DNA of 64,000 bases from contig JAMLGZ010000001.1 in NCBI GenBank assembly GCA_023957385.1, forward strand, positions 496,001-560,000. The letters are read 5' to 3'. The position numbers were made by a program, and so were the translations under genes. This DNA is from Brumimicrobium sp. (GTDB lineage: Bacteria; Bacteroidota; Bacteroidia; Flavobacteriales_D; Crocinitomicaceae). Positions 8,345 to 16,764 of this stretch are shown piece after piece (the stretch's first letter is position 1; every line of letters starts with the position of its first letter). The notes below the pieces were generated by a model, which searched no databases, had not been told where the DNA came from, and saw only the letters and a program-made list of their open reading frames with translations.

Positions 8345-8923
8345 ATGCGTATATTCTTTATTCTTATATTGGTAATAGTCTTGGGAGCTTGTGTGCCTGC
8401 TAAAAAGTATCATGAACTTTTGATTAACCAACAAACTTGCAATGATGATTTACAGGAATACAAAACTATTGTAGAAACGCAAAGCATGCAATTAGATGTG
8501 CAAAAAGAAATTATTGAATTGTTGAAAGAAGATACGACCAATTATGGCAATCAGTATAGGGTATTAAAAGCTAAATATCAACAAGTAAATCAAGCGGATA
8601 ATCCTTTTAATTCTTCCAAAGAGTTAGGTAGTGGAGCTGGTGGTATGAATGATCTGAGAGGAAAACCAAGAATGCGTTTAGCTAACTTATCTTCAATTCC
8701 GGAAACACCTCATACCGACATAGTTGTTATTGCTTTCTCTTTGGTTGTGAATGATCGTGGGAAAGTAGTTAGAGTTAATGTAAGAAACGAAGGAACAACT
8801 ACAAATAATCAAAAACTGATAGATGAGGTAAAGGAATTAATTCTAAAAGAAGTAAAATATGAGCCCAAAATGGGAGCAAGAGAAGAAATGTTTGATTATA
8901 ATGTAACGATACAACCTAATTAG
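8345..8923 (+). CDS. Lipoprotein with TonB-C-like C-terminal region, N-terminally paralogous to the next gene
   Basis: I place the start at ATG 8345, which gives a clean lipoprotein signal MRIFFILILVIVLGAC (Cys16) and a 192-residue protein. An in-frame upstream extension to 8288 would run through the terminator hairpin and is not credible. Residues 16-28 and about 67-86 (CVPAKKYHELL, KEDTTNYGNQYR) are nearly the same as in the OmpA-like lipoprotein at 9026. The C-terminal ~80 residues (VVNDRGKVVRVNV, KYEPKMG) instead resemble the beta-rich C-terminal domain of TonB-type proteins, as in the gene at 10097. It is thus a mosaic of its two neighbours. The function is unknown; outer-membrane or periplasmic location is inferred from the lipobox. 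Confidence 0.75.
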   Translation: MRIFFILILVIVLGACVPAKKYHELLINQQTCNDDLQEYKTIVETQSMQLDVQKEIIELLKEDTTNYGNQYRVLKAKYQQVNQADNPFNSSKELGSGAGGMNDLRGKPRMRLANLSSIPETPHTDIVVIAFSLVVNDRGKVVRVNVRNEGTTTNNQKLIDEVKELILKEVKYEPKMGAREEMFDYNVTIQPN

Positions 8924-9025
8924 TAGCTCCTTTATTAAAAGTTAGTTGTTTACAAGTAATTCATCCCTTATTTATTTTAGTAGTAACATTTCCGAAATTT
9001 GTGAGATAACTCATAAATTGAAGCT

Positions 9026-9985
9026 ATGCGTATTTTATTTGTCTTTATGTTGGTAATAACCTTAGGATCTTGCGTTCCAGCCAAGAAGTATAATGAACTT
9101 TTGGCTAAAGAAAAAAGTTGCAGTGAGGAATTAAATAAATATAAAACACCTGCTTTAGACAATGAAGCAAATTTAAAAACAGCTCTCGCTCGATTAGATC
9201 TGATAGAAGGGGAAATTAAGCAGTTGAAAGAGGATACAACTAATTACGGCAACCAATATCGAGCTTTAAAGGCAAAATATAAGCAAGCAATTGGTTTAAG
9301 TGATGCCTTCGAAGAAGAATTGGAAAAAATCAAAAATAGTGACGCACAACATTTGGCCCGTATGAAAGCTGAATTGGAAGGTAAAATTATTGAGACACAG
9401 CGCAAAGAAGATGAATTGATGGCAATGGAAAGAACCCTCAATGAAAAACAGAAGTTACTTGCAGAGAAAGAAGAAAGAGTTCGTGAATTAGAGGAAATGA
9501 TAGCAAAACAAGACGCCGCAGTAAAAGCATTGAGGGATAAAATTGCAAAAGCTTTACTTGGGTTTGAGGGTAAAGGGTTAACAGTGGTCGAAAAAAACGG
9601 GAAGATTTATGTGAGTTTGGAAGCTAAATTATTATTCCCTTCGGGAAGTACGGTGGTTGATCCAACTGGAAAAACAGCTGTTATCCAATTAGCAAAAGCT
9701 GTAGAAGGTGAAAATGATATGGAAATTGTCGTAGAAGGACATACAGATACAGATCGATTAAGTAGTTCTGTTTCTCCTAAAAACAACTGGGAATTATCTG
9801 TTTTAAGAGCAACAGCCGTAGTAGAAATCATGACAGCAAATTCAGATATAAATCCAGCGATACTTACGGCAGCAGGTCGCTCTGAATTTCATCCAATTGA
9901 TCCAAATGACAAAGCAAAAAACCGCCGTATTGAGGTGATTATTGCACCTAAATTGGATGCTTTATTTGAATTAATTTCCAAGTAA
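9026..9985 (+). CDS. OmpA-family peptidoglycan-binding lipoprotein
   Basis: This 319-residue protein has a lipoprotein signal MRILFVFMLVITLGSC (Cys16). A long Glu/Lys-rich coiled coil at about 45-175 follows, then a C-terminal OmpA domain from about 190, with VVEGHTDTD and the closing KNRRIEVII motif. OmpA domains bind the diaminopimelate of peptidoglycan, so the protein probably tethers the outer membrane to the wall. Its first ~90 residues match the lipoprotein just upstream (AKKY-ELL, KEDTTNYGNQYR-LKAKY), showing that the two genes share an ancestor over that part. Confidence 0.88.
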   Translation: MRILFVFMLVITLGSCVPAKKYNELLAKEKSCSEELNKYKTPALDNEANLKTALARLDLIEGEIKQLKEDTTNYGNQYRALKAKYKQAIGLSDAFEEELEKIKNSDAQHLARMKAELEGKIIETQRKEDELMAMERTLNEKQKLLAEKEERVRELEEMIAKQDAAVKALRDKIAKALLGFEGKGLTVVEKNGKIYVSLEAKLLFPSGSTVVDPTGKTAVIQLAKAVEGENDMEIVVEGHTDTDRLSSSVSPKNNWELSVLRATAVVEIMTANSDINPAILTAAGRSEFHPIDPNDKAKNRRIEVIIAPKLDALFELISK

Positions 9986-10096
9986 GAGAGAGTAATATAT
10001 CTTCCTATTTCTTCTGCATCCCTTTGTTTATATAGGTTCTCATTTTTGGCTTAAGTTTTGTTAAATATTTGTTAACGAAATTTTAAAAGAAAAATT

Positions 10097-10774
10097 ATGG
10101 AAACTAAAAAACAACATCGAGCAGATATTGAGAGCCTACGAGTTCCTTTGGTATTTTTAGGCGCTTTTATCATTGGAAGTATTGTAACAATGTCCTTTGC
10201 GTATAAAGAACCTTTGTATTTGGTAAAGAATAATCAAGGGCTTCAAATGAAGGATAATATTCCTATTGAATTCATTGTAGAGGAAAAAATAATAGAGAAT
10301 GATGTACCTATCATACAGCCTATTGAGATGCCCCAACCTATCATTGAACCAACAGAGCTTTCTAAAACAAAAGATAATGTTGATGAGGATGAGAAATTAA
10401 TTGTAAAGGTTGATCCTATTATAATTGTTGAGCCAATTATTGATAAACCAATAGCTCCCATTGTTATTTACCCAGATTTAGAAGCTGAGTTTCCGGGTGG
10501 TTTGGTTGCCATGAAAAAATTTATGGGTGAAGAAACAAAGTATCCCGAATATTCTCAAACTGTTGGAGATCAAGGTAAGGTCTTTGTTGAATTTGTAGTA
10601 AATACGGATGGAAGCATCGAACAAATTAAAGTGATTAGAGGTGTTTCTAAAGAGTTAGACGCAGAAGCAATGCGTGTAGTACGAAAAATGCCAAAATGGA
10701 AGCCTGCTCAAGTGAATGGTGAAAATGTTAGAACACGGTGTCGTATTCCATTTAATTTTGGTTTTAGAAACTAA
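10097..10774 (+). CDS. TonB family energy-transducer protein
   Basis: This 225-residue protein has one N-terminal membrane segment (about 17-36). A Pro/Ile/Glu-rich linker at about 50-130 spans the periplasm. The C-terminal TonB domain (about 135-222) has the motifs FPGGLVAMKKF, GKVFVEFVVNTDGSI and MPKWKPAQVNGENVRTR, typical of Bacteroidota TonB proteins. Such proteins pass proton-motive energy from ExbB/ExbD to outer-membrane receptors. No exbB or exbD is in the window; a TonB-dependent receptor lies at 38136. A hairpin terminator follows the gene. Confidence 0.88.
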   Translation: METKKQHRADIESLRVPLVFLGAFIIGSIVTMSFAYKEPLYLVKNNQGLQMKDNIPIEFIVEEKIIENDVPIIQPIEMPQPIIEPTELSKTKDNVDEDEKLIVKVDPIIIVEPIIDKPIAPIVIYPDLEAEFPGGLVAMKKFMGEETKYPEYSQTVGDQGKVFVEFVVNTDGSIEQIKVIRGVSKELDAEAMRVVRKMPKWKPAQVNGENVRTRCRIPFNFGFRN

Positions 10775-10801
10775 AGAAGCTATAATTTTAGTTGTTTTCA
10801 G

Positions 10802-10836
10802 AAAAAGTCTGCCCATAGGTAGGCTTTTTCCTTTTT
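10802..10836 (+). terminator. Rho-independent terminator after tonB-like gene
   Basis: Arms 10802-10813 and 10818-10829 form a 12-bp stem with two G-T pairs and a 4-nt loop (CATA), followed by C-CTTTTT. It separates the tonB-like gene from deoC and rules out the long in-frame N-terminal extension of deoC that would read through it. Confidence 0.75.
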
Positions 10837-10868
10837 ATGTTGTACATTGTGGGGTAAATTTTAAACGT

Positions 10869-11597
10869 ATGTGGACTAAACGAGAAATTTGTAGTTTTAT
10901 TGATCTAACTTCCCTTAATTCGTATGACTCACCTACTAGCATAAGAGCATTTATTCAGCAGGCAATCGATTATGATAAACAAGGATTTTCGGTAGCAGCT
11001 GTTTGTGTTTTCCCTAATTTTGCTCCTTTAGTCATTGACCTCTTACAAGAGAGTTCAATTAAAGTAGCCGTTGTGGCAGGTAATTTTCCCAACTCGCAAG
11101 GGTTTCTTACCACTAAAATACATGAATGTGGATTAGTACTTGATGCTGGTGTAGATGAAGTGGATATAGTGTTAAACTTAGGGGCTTTTGATGAGGGAGA
11201 TTATGAACAAGTAGTTTCTGAAGTGAGAGCATTTAAAGGAATAATGCCTAATCAGACGCTTAAGGTTATTTTAGAGACGGGTTACTTAAAAACTCCTGAG
11301 AGAATTCAAAAAGCATGTGAATTAGCTATTGCAGGAGGCGCTGATTTTCTTAAAACTTCTACTGGCAAAGAATATCCAGGAGCTTGCATAGAAGCTGCTG
11401 AAGTTATGGCAAAAGCTATCTCAGGCTCTGCAAAAAAGGTTGGATTAAAAATTAGTGGTGGCGTGAAAACTTATGAAGATGCTGTGAAATACTGTGAAGC
11501 AGTAGAGAAGCACTTAGGAAAAAATTTTATGACTCCAAAAACATTCCGCATAGGTGCTAGTTCCTTAATTAAGGATTTAATGAGAGAATTAGTATAG
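10869..11597 (+). CDS. deoC: Deoxyribose-phosphate aldolase
   Basis: This 242-residue class I aldolase cleaves 2-deoxyribose-5-phosphate to glyceraldehyde-3-phosphate and acetaldehyde in deoxynucleoside catabolism. Lys162 in FLKTSTG is the Schiff-base lysine. Lys194 in VGLKISGG and Asp99 in DEVDIVLN are the other family active-site residues. ATG 10869 (MWTKREI) is chosen because the earlier in-frame start overlaps the tonB-like gene and the terminator, and its extra ~50 residues fit no DeoC. The cysQ-like gene starts 3 nt after the stop, so the two are probably co-transcribed. Confidence 0.95.
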   Translation: MWTKREICSFIDLTSLNSYDSPTSIRAFIQQAIDYDKQGFSVAAVCVFPNFAPLVIDLLQESSIKVAVVAGNFPNSQGFLTTKIHECGLVLDAGVDEVDIVLNLGAFDEGDYEQVVSEVRAFKGIMPNQTLKVILETGYLKTPERIQKACELAIAGGADFLKTSTGKEYPGACIEAAEVMAKAISGSAKKVGLKISGGVKTYEDAVKYCEAVEKHLGKNFMTPKTFRIGASSLIKDLMRELV

Positions 11598-11599
11598 AC

Positions 11600-12439
11600 G
11601 TGGTACAAAATCTTTTTGAAAAATATAAAATTGCCATCGAAGCAGCTCTTGAAGCTTCCAATGAAATTCTACGCATTTATGTGTTGGATTTTGAACGAAC
11701 TATAAAAGAAGATGGTAGCCCTATGACATCTGCTGATTTAAAATCATCTGAAATTATTGAACGCTACCTTAATCTAACATTTATCCCTTACATTGGAGAA
11801 GAGCAAGAGAAAGCTCCATATTCCAAACGAAAAAATTGGAAGCAAACATGGTGCTTTGATCCTTTGGATGGCACAAAAGAATTTATCAAAAAAAACGGCG
11901 AATTTGTTGTTAATATAGCTTTAATAGAGGACAATCAACCTATTTTCGGTCTCATTGCATCTCCTTTCTTTAAAAAAATCATTCTCGGAGAAATTGGAAG
12001 TGGAGCGTATGAATTTTCTTATAGTGATGCACTTAAGCCTGAAAAATGGAAGAAAATACCAACCTTAGGAACACATAATTCCCCTTTACATATTATTTCT
12101 TCTAAGAGTCACTATTCAGGAAATTTATTGTTATTGGCTGAAGATTTAGCTAAAAAACAGGGAGAAATACGTTCAACTCGCATGGGGTCTGCACTTAAAT
12201 TCTTTGATTTAGTTAACGGTAGGGCAGATGTGTATCCTCGTTTTGCTCCTACTATGGAATGGGATATTGCTGCTGGACAAGCTATATATGAAGCTGTAGG
12301 TGGAAAAATTATTGATGTAATGACTGGAAAATCATTAACCTATAATAAAGAAGATTTGTATAATCCCTATTTTATTGCCTATAATCCATCCGTGCAAGTT
12401 TCTCTCGATTTTATTCAGCAAAGTATAATAGATGAATAA
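11600..12439 (+). CDS. cysQ: 3'(2'),5'-bisphosphate nucleotidase (CysQ, inositol-monophosphatase family)
   Basis: This 279-residue protein starts with GTG two nt after the deoC stop; no suitable ATG lies nearby. Metal-site motifs of the Li+-sensitive phosphatase family are present: GEEQE at 66-70, DPLDGTKEF at 87-95 and EWDIAAGQA at about 220-228. CysQ removes the 3'-phosphate of PAP (3'-phosphoadenosine 5'-phosphate), a by-product of sulfate assimilation and sulfotransfer. Related family members act on inositol or fructose phosphates, so substrate is inferred from overall likeness to CysQ. The cytoplasmic location follows from the absence of a signal peptide. Confidence 0.88.
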   Translation: MVQNLFEKYKIAIEAALEASNEILRIYVLDFERTIKEDGSPMTSADLKSSEIIERYLNLTFIPYIGEEQEKAPYSKRKNWKQTWCFDPLDGTKEFIKKNGEFVVNIALIEDNQPIFGLIASPFFKKIILGEIGSGAYEFSYSDALKPEKWKKIPTLGTHNSPLHIISSKSHYSGNLLLLAEDLAKKQGEIRSTRMGSALKFFDLVNGRADVYPRFAPTMEWDIAAGQAIYEAVGGKIIDVMTGKSLTYNKEDLYNPYFIAYNPSVQVSLDFIQQSIIDE

Positions 12440-12449
12440 TTATATTCGG

Positions 12450-12457
12450 TATCTTTG
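12450..12457 (+). promoter_or_regulatory. Candidate minus-7 box for the 12474 membrane protein
   Basis: TATCTTTG is an exact TAnnTTTG match lying 16 nt upstream of ATG 12474. No clear TTG minus-33 element is seen at the usual distance. Confidence 0.5.
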
Positions 12458-12473
12458 ACAAAAATTTAAAAAT

Positions 12474-12911
12474 ATGAAAGGATTAATTGCAGCGCACTCA
12501 GGAATGAGATATATTGTTCTCTTATTTATATTGGTAGCAATCATTAATGCAGCACGTAAATTAAAAGCAACTAATTATACCAAGAAAGATAACCTCATTA
12601 ATTTATTAACGATGGTATTTCTACATATACAGTTATTGCTTGGAATGATATTATACATCAAAAGCCCAAAGGTTCAGTTTGCCAAAGAAATGATGAAGGA
12701 AACTACGTTGAGATTTTTTACTATGGAACACGTGTTGATTATGGTTATAGCCATAACTCTAATAACTCTTGGAAAGATGAAGGCAGGTAAGTTGGAAGAT
12801 CCTACAGCCAAACATCAAATCATTTTTAAATATTATGGCTTAGGATTAATCATTCTTTTTGTTGGAATTCCTTGGCCTTTCCTATACAATGTAGGAGCAC
12901 AATATTTCTAA
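12474..12911 (+). CDS. Conserved four-helix membrane protein
   Basis: This 145-residue protein has four predicted membrane helices at about 11-28, 42-62, 83-100 and 119-137. It carries histidines near helix ends (His8 in AAHSGMRY, His51, His86 and His114). Proteins of this shape in Bacteroidota are sometimes labelled cytochrome-b-like, but I see no firm bis-haem signature, so haem binding is only a possibility. It has its own candidate promoter. hflX begins 20 nt after its stop and may be read from the same transcript. Confidence 0.65.
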   Translation: MKGLIAAHSGMRYIVLLFILVAIINAARKLKATNYTKKDNLINLLTMVFLHIQLLLGMILYIKSPKVQFAKEMMKETTLRFFTMEHVLIMVIAITLITLGKMKAGKLEDPTAKHQIIFKYYGLGLIILFVGIPWPFLYNVGAQYF

Positions 12912-12931
12912 AAAATGTGATCGCTTTATAG

Positions 12932-14131
12932 ATGGAAGTTGGTAAATTAAATTCTCAGTGGGAAGGAGAGCGCGCTGTTCTCATCGGAATTATTGAGAAA
13001 GGGAAGGATGAAAAAGAAGCGATAGATCATATCGAAGAGCTTGAGTTTTTAGCACAAACTGCGGGTGCACATACTCAAAAACGGTTTATGCAAAAAATGG
13101 ATATGCCTGATACGCGTACTTTTTTAGGAAGTGGTAAGATTGAGGAAGTTCGTGATTATGTTAAAGAAAATGAGATTGATGTAGTTATCTTCGATGATGA
13201 ACTTTCTCCTGCACAACTTCGAAATATAGAGCAAATTTTAAATATAAAGATACTCGATAGAAGTACGTTGATTCTGGATATTTTTGCATCCCGTGCACAA
13301 ACCGCACATGCGCGTACCCAAGTTGAATTGGCACAGTATGAATATTTGTTGCCAAGACTAACTCGAATGTGGACGCACCTTGAACGTCAGAAAGGAGGTA
13401 TTGGAATGCGTGGACCGGGAGAAACACAGATTGAGACAGACCGAAGAATTATCAAACAAAAAATTTCTTTACTCAAAAAGAAATTAGTGGATATTGACAA
13501 GCAGAAAGCTGTTCAGCGCGGAAATAGAGGGCAACTGGTTCGTGTTGCATTAGTAGGATATACCAATGTAGGCAAGAGTACCATTATGAATGTTCTGAGT
13601 AAATCGGATGTTTTCGCAGAAAATAAACTCTTTGCAACATTAGATACTACCGTAAGGAAAGTAGTATTAGGTAATTTACCTTTTTTACTTTCCGATACAG
13701 TAGGTTTTATTCGAAAACTCCCTCATCAGTTGATAGAATCTTTTAAATCGACACTTGACGAAGTTAGAGAAGCGGATGTGTTAGTTCATGTGATAGATAT
13801 TTCTCATCCAAATTTTGAGGATCATTATCGTGTAGTTAATGAAACTCTATCTGAAATCGATAAGACGGAGAAGCCAACTATTTTGGTTTTTAACAAGATA
13901 GATGCATATAACTATATTCCTCAGGAAGATGGAGATTTAAACCCAAAAGAGTTGGGAAACTATTCATTAGAAGAGCTTAAAAAACAATGGATGGCTAAAA
14001 TGAATAATCGTAAATGCGTATTTATTTCAGCTCAAAATAAAGAAAATTTGGAAGAACTTCGTACCGTACTTTACGAGGAAGTAAAGCGAATTTTTGAAGT
14101 AAGGTATCCTTATAATAATTTCTTGTATTAA
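12932..14131 (+). CDS. hflX: Ribosome-associated GTPase HflX
   Basis: This 399-residue protein has the HflX N-terminal domain (AGAHTQKRFMQKMDMPDTRTFLGSGK, about 44-69, quoted in parts: AGAHTQKR, TRTFLGSGK). The signature linker GGIGMRGPGETQIETDRR follows at about 155-172. The GTPase domain has a P-loop GYTNVGKS at 209-216, DTVGF in G3 and NKID in G4. HflX binds the 50S subunit and can split stalled ribosomes. The stop codon TAA lies at the junction with the palindromic element at 14131-14397, so the last codons (FLY) border a possible insertion site. Confidence 0.95.
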   Translation: MEVGKLNSQWEGERAVLIGIIEKGKDEKEAIDHIEELEFLAQTAGAHTQKRFMQKMDMPDTRTFLGSGKIEEVRDYVKENEIDVVIFDDELSPAQLRNIEQILNIKILDRSTLILDIFASRAQTAHARTQVELAQYEYLLPRLTRMWTHLERQKGGIGMRGPGETQIETDRRIIKQKISLLKKKLVDIDKQKAVQRGNRGQLVRVALVGYTNVGKSTIMNVLSKSDVFAENKLFATLDTTVRKVVLGNLPFLLSDTVGFIRKLPHQLIESFKSTLDEVREADVLVHVIDISHPNFEDHYRVVNETLSEIDKTEKPTILVFNKIDAYNYIPQEDGDLNPKELGNYSLEELKKQWMAKMNNRKCVFISAQNKENLEELRTVLYEEVKRIFEVRYPYNNFLY

Positions 14132-14405
14132 ACCCGTTGTGCATTTAGGTAAAATGCATGATATAATCTTAGATCCCGACACTCTTTCGTCCGTCGGGGT
14201 GATAATACATGGAGGGGGTTAGGCGGTCGGCTTTGCCGACCGATAGTAACCCCCAACAATTGTCACCCCGAGAACCTTGGTTGCTTGGGGTCTATTTTTT
14301 TAAATAAATTCTATTTTCTTACATCCTCGCAGATTAAACACAATCTATATATAGTAGAGATTATTGTTCTTATTAGTTTTTGTAGATGCACAACGGGTTG
14401 TATTA
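14131..14405. mobile_element. Palindrome-rich element with terminal inverted repeats and flanking 8-bp direct repeat (MITE-like)
   Basis: This 287-bp gene-free gap holds an ordered structure. A perfect 14-bp inverted repeat AACCCGTTGTGCAT bounds it (14131-14144, and its complement at 14386-14399). The 8-mer TTGTATTA occurs immediately outside the left end (14123-14130) and at the right end (14398-14405), as expected of a target-site duplication. Inside are nested stems: 14140-14158; CCCGAC/GTCGGG at 14175-14198; a 13-bp pair at 14194-14206 with 14259-14271; GGGGGTTA/TAACCCCC at 14214-14254; and CGGTCGGC-TTT-GCCGACCG at 14224-14242. GC content is visibly higher than the surroundings. No coding frame is present. 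It may be a non-autonomous repeat or a complex terminator region. Confidence 0.5.
14266..14301 (+). terminator. Rho-independent terminator downstream of hflX, inside the palindromic element
   Basis: CCCCGAG at 14266-14272 pairs with CTTGGGG at 14284-14290 (one G-T pair), with an inner AACC/GGTT stem. TCTA and a run of seven T residues follow. It is suited to end hflX transcription. Confidence 0.65.
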
Positions 14406-14418
14406 AATCATTTTGTAG

Positions 14419-14973
14419 CTATACTAACACAAATTGGTAATCTTTTAAGAGCGCTCTTAATGCAGGGTCAGGTCCCAAAAACTGTTCTCCGAATCGGTCC
14501 ATTTCTTCTTTAGTTTCTAAAGAAAGATTTTCTTGGATTTCTTCCATGAGTTCTTGACCTATCACAAAAGGAGCTGCATTTAGAATTACTTCTCCATTTA
14601 CAAAATTCCCAATAATGTGGTATTCATCATTGAGCTTTATTTCATTATTGGTTAATAAACAGCGTTTGTTCCAGTTTTCTTCCCAATTATTTTCCCATAA
14701 AGCAGTTCGTTTTTCCATCATCCCTTTTTCCGTCATGACTTGTTCCATATAGGCTCGGGAATGTTTGCTCATTTTGGCTGCTTGTTTTTCAGCACAAGGA
14801 GTACAAATGGCTATTTCAAATATGGTAACTTCTTGGTGTTCATCAATGCGTTTGAAAGCTTTCTCGATAGAGTAAGGTTGTCCATTATAAAGAGATTCTC
14901 CACACACTTTACAGTGATGAAATGTTTCTCCATCCACATCCGAATAAAATGGTTTAGGAATAATATTGCTCAT
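14419..14973 (-). CDS. Hypothetical protein with two CxxC motifs (probable zinc ribbon)
   Basis: This 184-residue protein has four cysteines in two CxxC pairs: Cys21/Cys24 in CKVCGESL and Cys57/Cys60 in CTPC. This layout fits a structural zinc site. The rest is acidic and helical, with no catalytic motif I recognise. It has no signal peptide or membrane segment. It starts 1 nt after the mannose-1-phosphate guanylyltransferase stop and is the last gene of a three-gene minus-strand operon, which does not reveal its role. Confidence 0.65.
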   Translation of the reverse strand: MSNIIPKPFYSDVDGETFHHCKVCGESLYNGQPYSIEKAFKRIDEHQEVTIFEIAICTPCAEKQAAKMSKHSRAYMEQVMTEKGMMEKRTALWENNWEENWNKRCLLTNNEIKLNDEYHIIGNFVNGEVILNAAPFVIGQELMEEIQENLSLETKEEMDRFGEQFLGPDPALRALLKDYQFVLV

Positions 14974-14974
14974 A

Positions 14975-16042
14975 TTATTTTTCTAATTCTTTTAAATAAT
15001 TCTTTAGATTTTGTTCATCCTTCATATTTAGAATTAGCAATTTATTTCCTGATTCTACAACGATATAATCATGTAAACCTTGGATGATTGCTTCTTTATC
15101 ATGAGATAAATTTATAACACAATTGGAAGAATTAAAAACAAAAGTTCTATCTCCTTTGATATAGTTTCCGTTTGCATCTCGATCTAAATGATTGTATAAA
15201 CTTCCCCATGTTCCTAAATCACTCCAATCAAAGTCAGCCAAAACAACTTCTACATTTTTAGCATTCTCCATAACCGCAAAGTCAATAGAAATATTTTCAC
15301 AGTCTTGGAATGCTTTGTTTACATACTTAACCTCTTTTGCGGTATTATAAACACTCATGTTGCCACAAAATTGATTATACAATTCAGGTTTAAATTTTTC
15401 TAATGCACTTAAGATAGTAGATGCTTTCCAAACAAAGATTCCAGAATTCCAATAGTAGTCACCACTTTTAAGAAATATTTCAGCCACCTCTCGGTTTGGT
15501 TTTTCGGTAAATTGCTTTACTTTAGAAACTTGCCCTGGAATGGTATCTCCATCTAGATGGAATTGAATATATCCATAACCTGTATCTGGACGGGAAGGTT
15601 TTATACCTAAAGTAAGGATATTTGCTTTATTTGCTGAATGTTTTAAAGCGATTTCTACAATGTTCTTAAATTTATCTTCTTTTAGAATCAGATGGTCAGA
15701 GGGTGCTACCAACAAATTTGCTTTTTTATTAATAGCATAAATCTTTGCAGCAGCATAAGCGATACAAGGGGCGGTATTCTTGCGTTCAGGCTCTGTCAAT
15801 ATCTGATTTGCTTTAAGTTGAGGTAATTGTTCTTTAATTAAGGCTTTATAACGTTCATTGGTAATAACGTAAATATTCTCTTTTGCGATAATTTTTAATA
15901 GCCTCTCATACGTCAATTGAATCAAGGTCTTCCCAATGCCTAATACATCCAGAAATTGCTTGGGTCTTTCCTCTACGGATAAAGGCCAAAATCTACTCCC
16001 TACTCCTCCGGCCATGATTACTGCATAATTATCTTTGTTCAT
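14975..16042 (-). CDS. manC: Mannose-1-phosphate guanylyltransferase
   Basis: This 355-residue nucleotidyltransferase makes GDP-mannose from mannose-1-phosphate and GTP for surface polysaccharides and glycoproteins. The N-terminal signature MAGGVGSRFWPLS with PKQFL, the central APSDHLI and TEKP, and the DFDWSDLGTWGSLY motif near residue 268 are all typical of the single-domain ManC type. It lacks the C-terminal phosphomannose isomerase domain of the bifunctional forms. It overlaps the SprT-like gene by 4 nt (ATGA), showing translational coupling. Confidence 0.93.
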   Translation of the reverse strand: MNKDNYAVIMAGGVGSRFWPLSVEERPKQFLDVLGIGKTLIQLTYERLLKIIAKENIYVITNERYKALIKEQLPQLKANQILTEPERKNTAPCIAYAAAKIYAINKKANLLVAPSDHLILKEDKFKNIVEIALKHSANKANILTLGIKPSRPDTGYGYIQFHLDGDTIPGQVSKVKQFTEKPNREVAEIFLKSGDYYWNSGIFVWKASTILSALEKFKPELYNQFCGNMSVYNTAKEVKYVNKAFQDCENISIDFAVMENAKNVEVVLADFDWSDLGTWGSLYNHLDRDANGNYIKGDRTFVFNSSNCVINLSHDKEAIIQGLHDYIVVESGNKLLILNMKDEQNLKNYLKELEK

Positions 16043-16668
16043 ATAGTTTCTTTTATAGGTTCTACTTCAGCCATTCTACTGACTAAAAATTGTTTACCTG
16101 TTTTAATTTCTTTACACAAATATCTACTCCTTCTTAAATTTCCACGCTGAAACACTCTATCTTTTAAGCGAAAATAGGAATTATTACCAACTTCTTCGAG
16201 TAATACCATAGATTCCTGTCGTAAATCATATTTTTTGAGGGCACGAGATAGATGCAGATCTGTACAACTAGAAGCTTTGGGATTGTTAATGCTTTTAATA
16301 ATAGCAATTTCAATATCTTTTGGTAATGTACCCATATTAATAATTGGAATGAGAAGACTGCGAAATTCTGCCTTCCATTCATCTCCATGTGCTTTAACTC
16401 TACTACCATGCTTCACATGTGTGTTTAAATGGGCAAATTCATGAATGGTGGTAATCATAAATGCGTAAGGATTTAGGTTGCCATTTACTGTGATGCGATG
16501 AGGTTTATCTTTGTGCGGCATGCTATAGTCTCCTAATTTGGTAGATCTAGGCTTACTCACTGTAAAGGAGAGCGATTGGGAAAACATCAAATCTGTAATG
16601 TACGGAATAAATTCTTCTGGTACATACCTTTTTAACGATTTACTGATTCTCTCTCTTTTGCTTAGCAT
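16039..16668 (-). CDS. SprT-like zinc metallopeptidase domain protein
   Basis: This 209-residue protein has the SprT-like zinc motif HEFAH at 76-80 and the third-ligand segment AHGDEW with His94. SprT-like domains are related to the Spartan protease that removes DNA-protein crosslinks; the role of bacterial members is mostly unknown. There is no signal peptide, so it is probably cytoplasmic. It is the first gene of the operon with manC and the four-cysteine protein. The start at 16668 matches the ATG following a short divergent intergenic region shared with the PASTA gene. Confidence 0.85.
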   Translation of the reverse strand: MLSKRERISKSLKRYVPEEFIPYITDLMFSQSLSFTVSKPRSTKLGDYSMPHKDKPHRITVNGNLNPYAFMITTIHEFAHLNTHVKHGSRVKAHGDEWKAEFRSLLIPIINMGTLPKDIEIAIIKSINNPKASSCTDLHLSRALKKYDLRQESMVLLEEVGNNSYFRLKDRVFQRGNLRRSRYLCKEIKTGKQFLVSRMAEVEPIKETI

Positions 16669-16764
16669 AGTAGCAAAAATAGAAAATAATTCCCTTAAAT
16701 CTACACTGAGAATATAGAGTGTTTCAACAAATTCATTAGTTTTGTTATTTCGTATTATACAGAT

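Noticed and set aside
10716..10868. Longer deoC starting at 10716
   Set aside because: It overlaps the tonB-like gene and reads through a terminator hairpin; the extra residues match no aldolase.
14131..14405. Possible integron attC site
   Set aside because: The ends do not fit the RYYYAAC...GTTRRRY core sites, the interval is too long, and no integrase or cassette gene is present.
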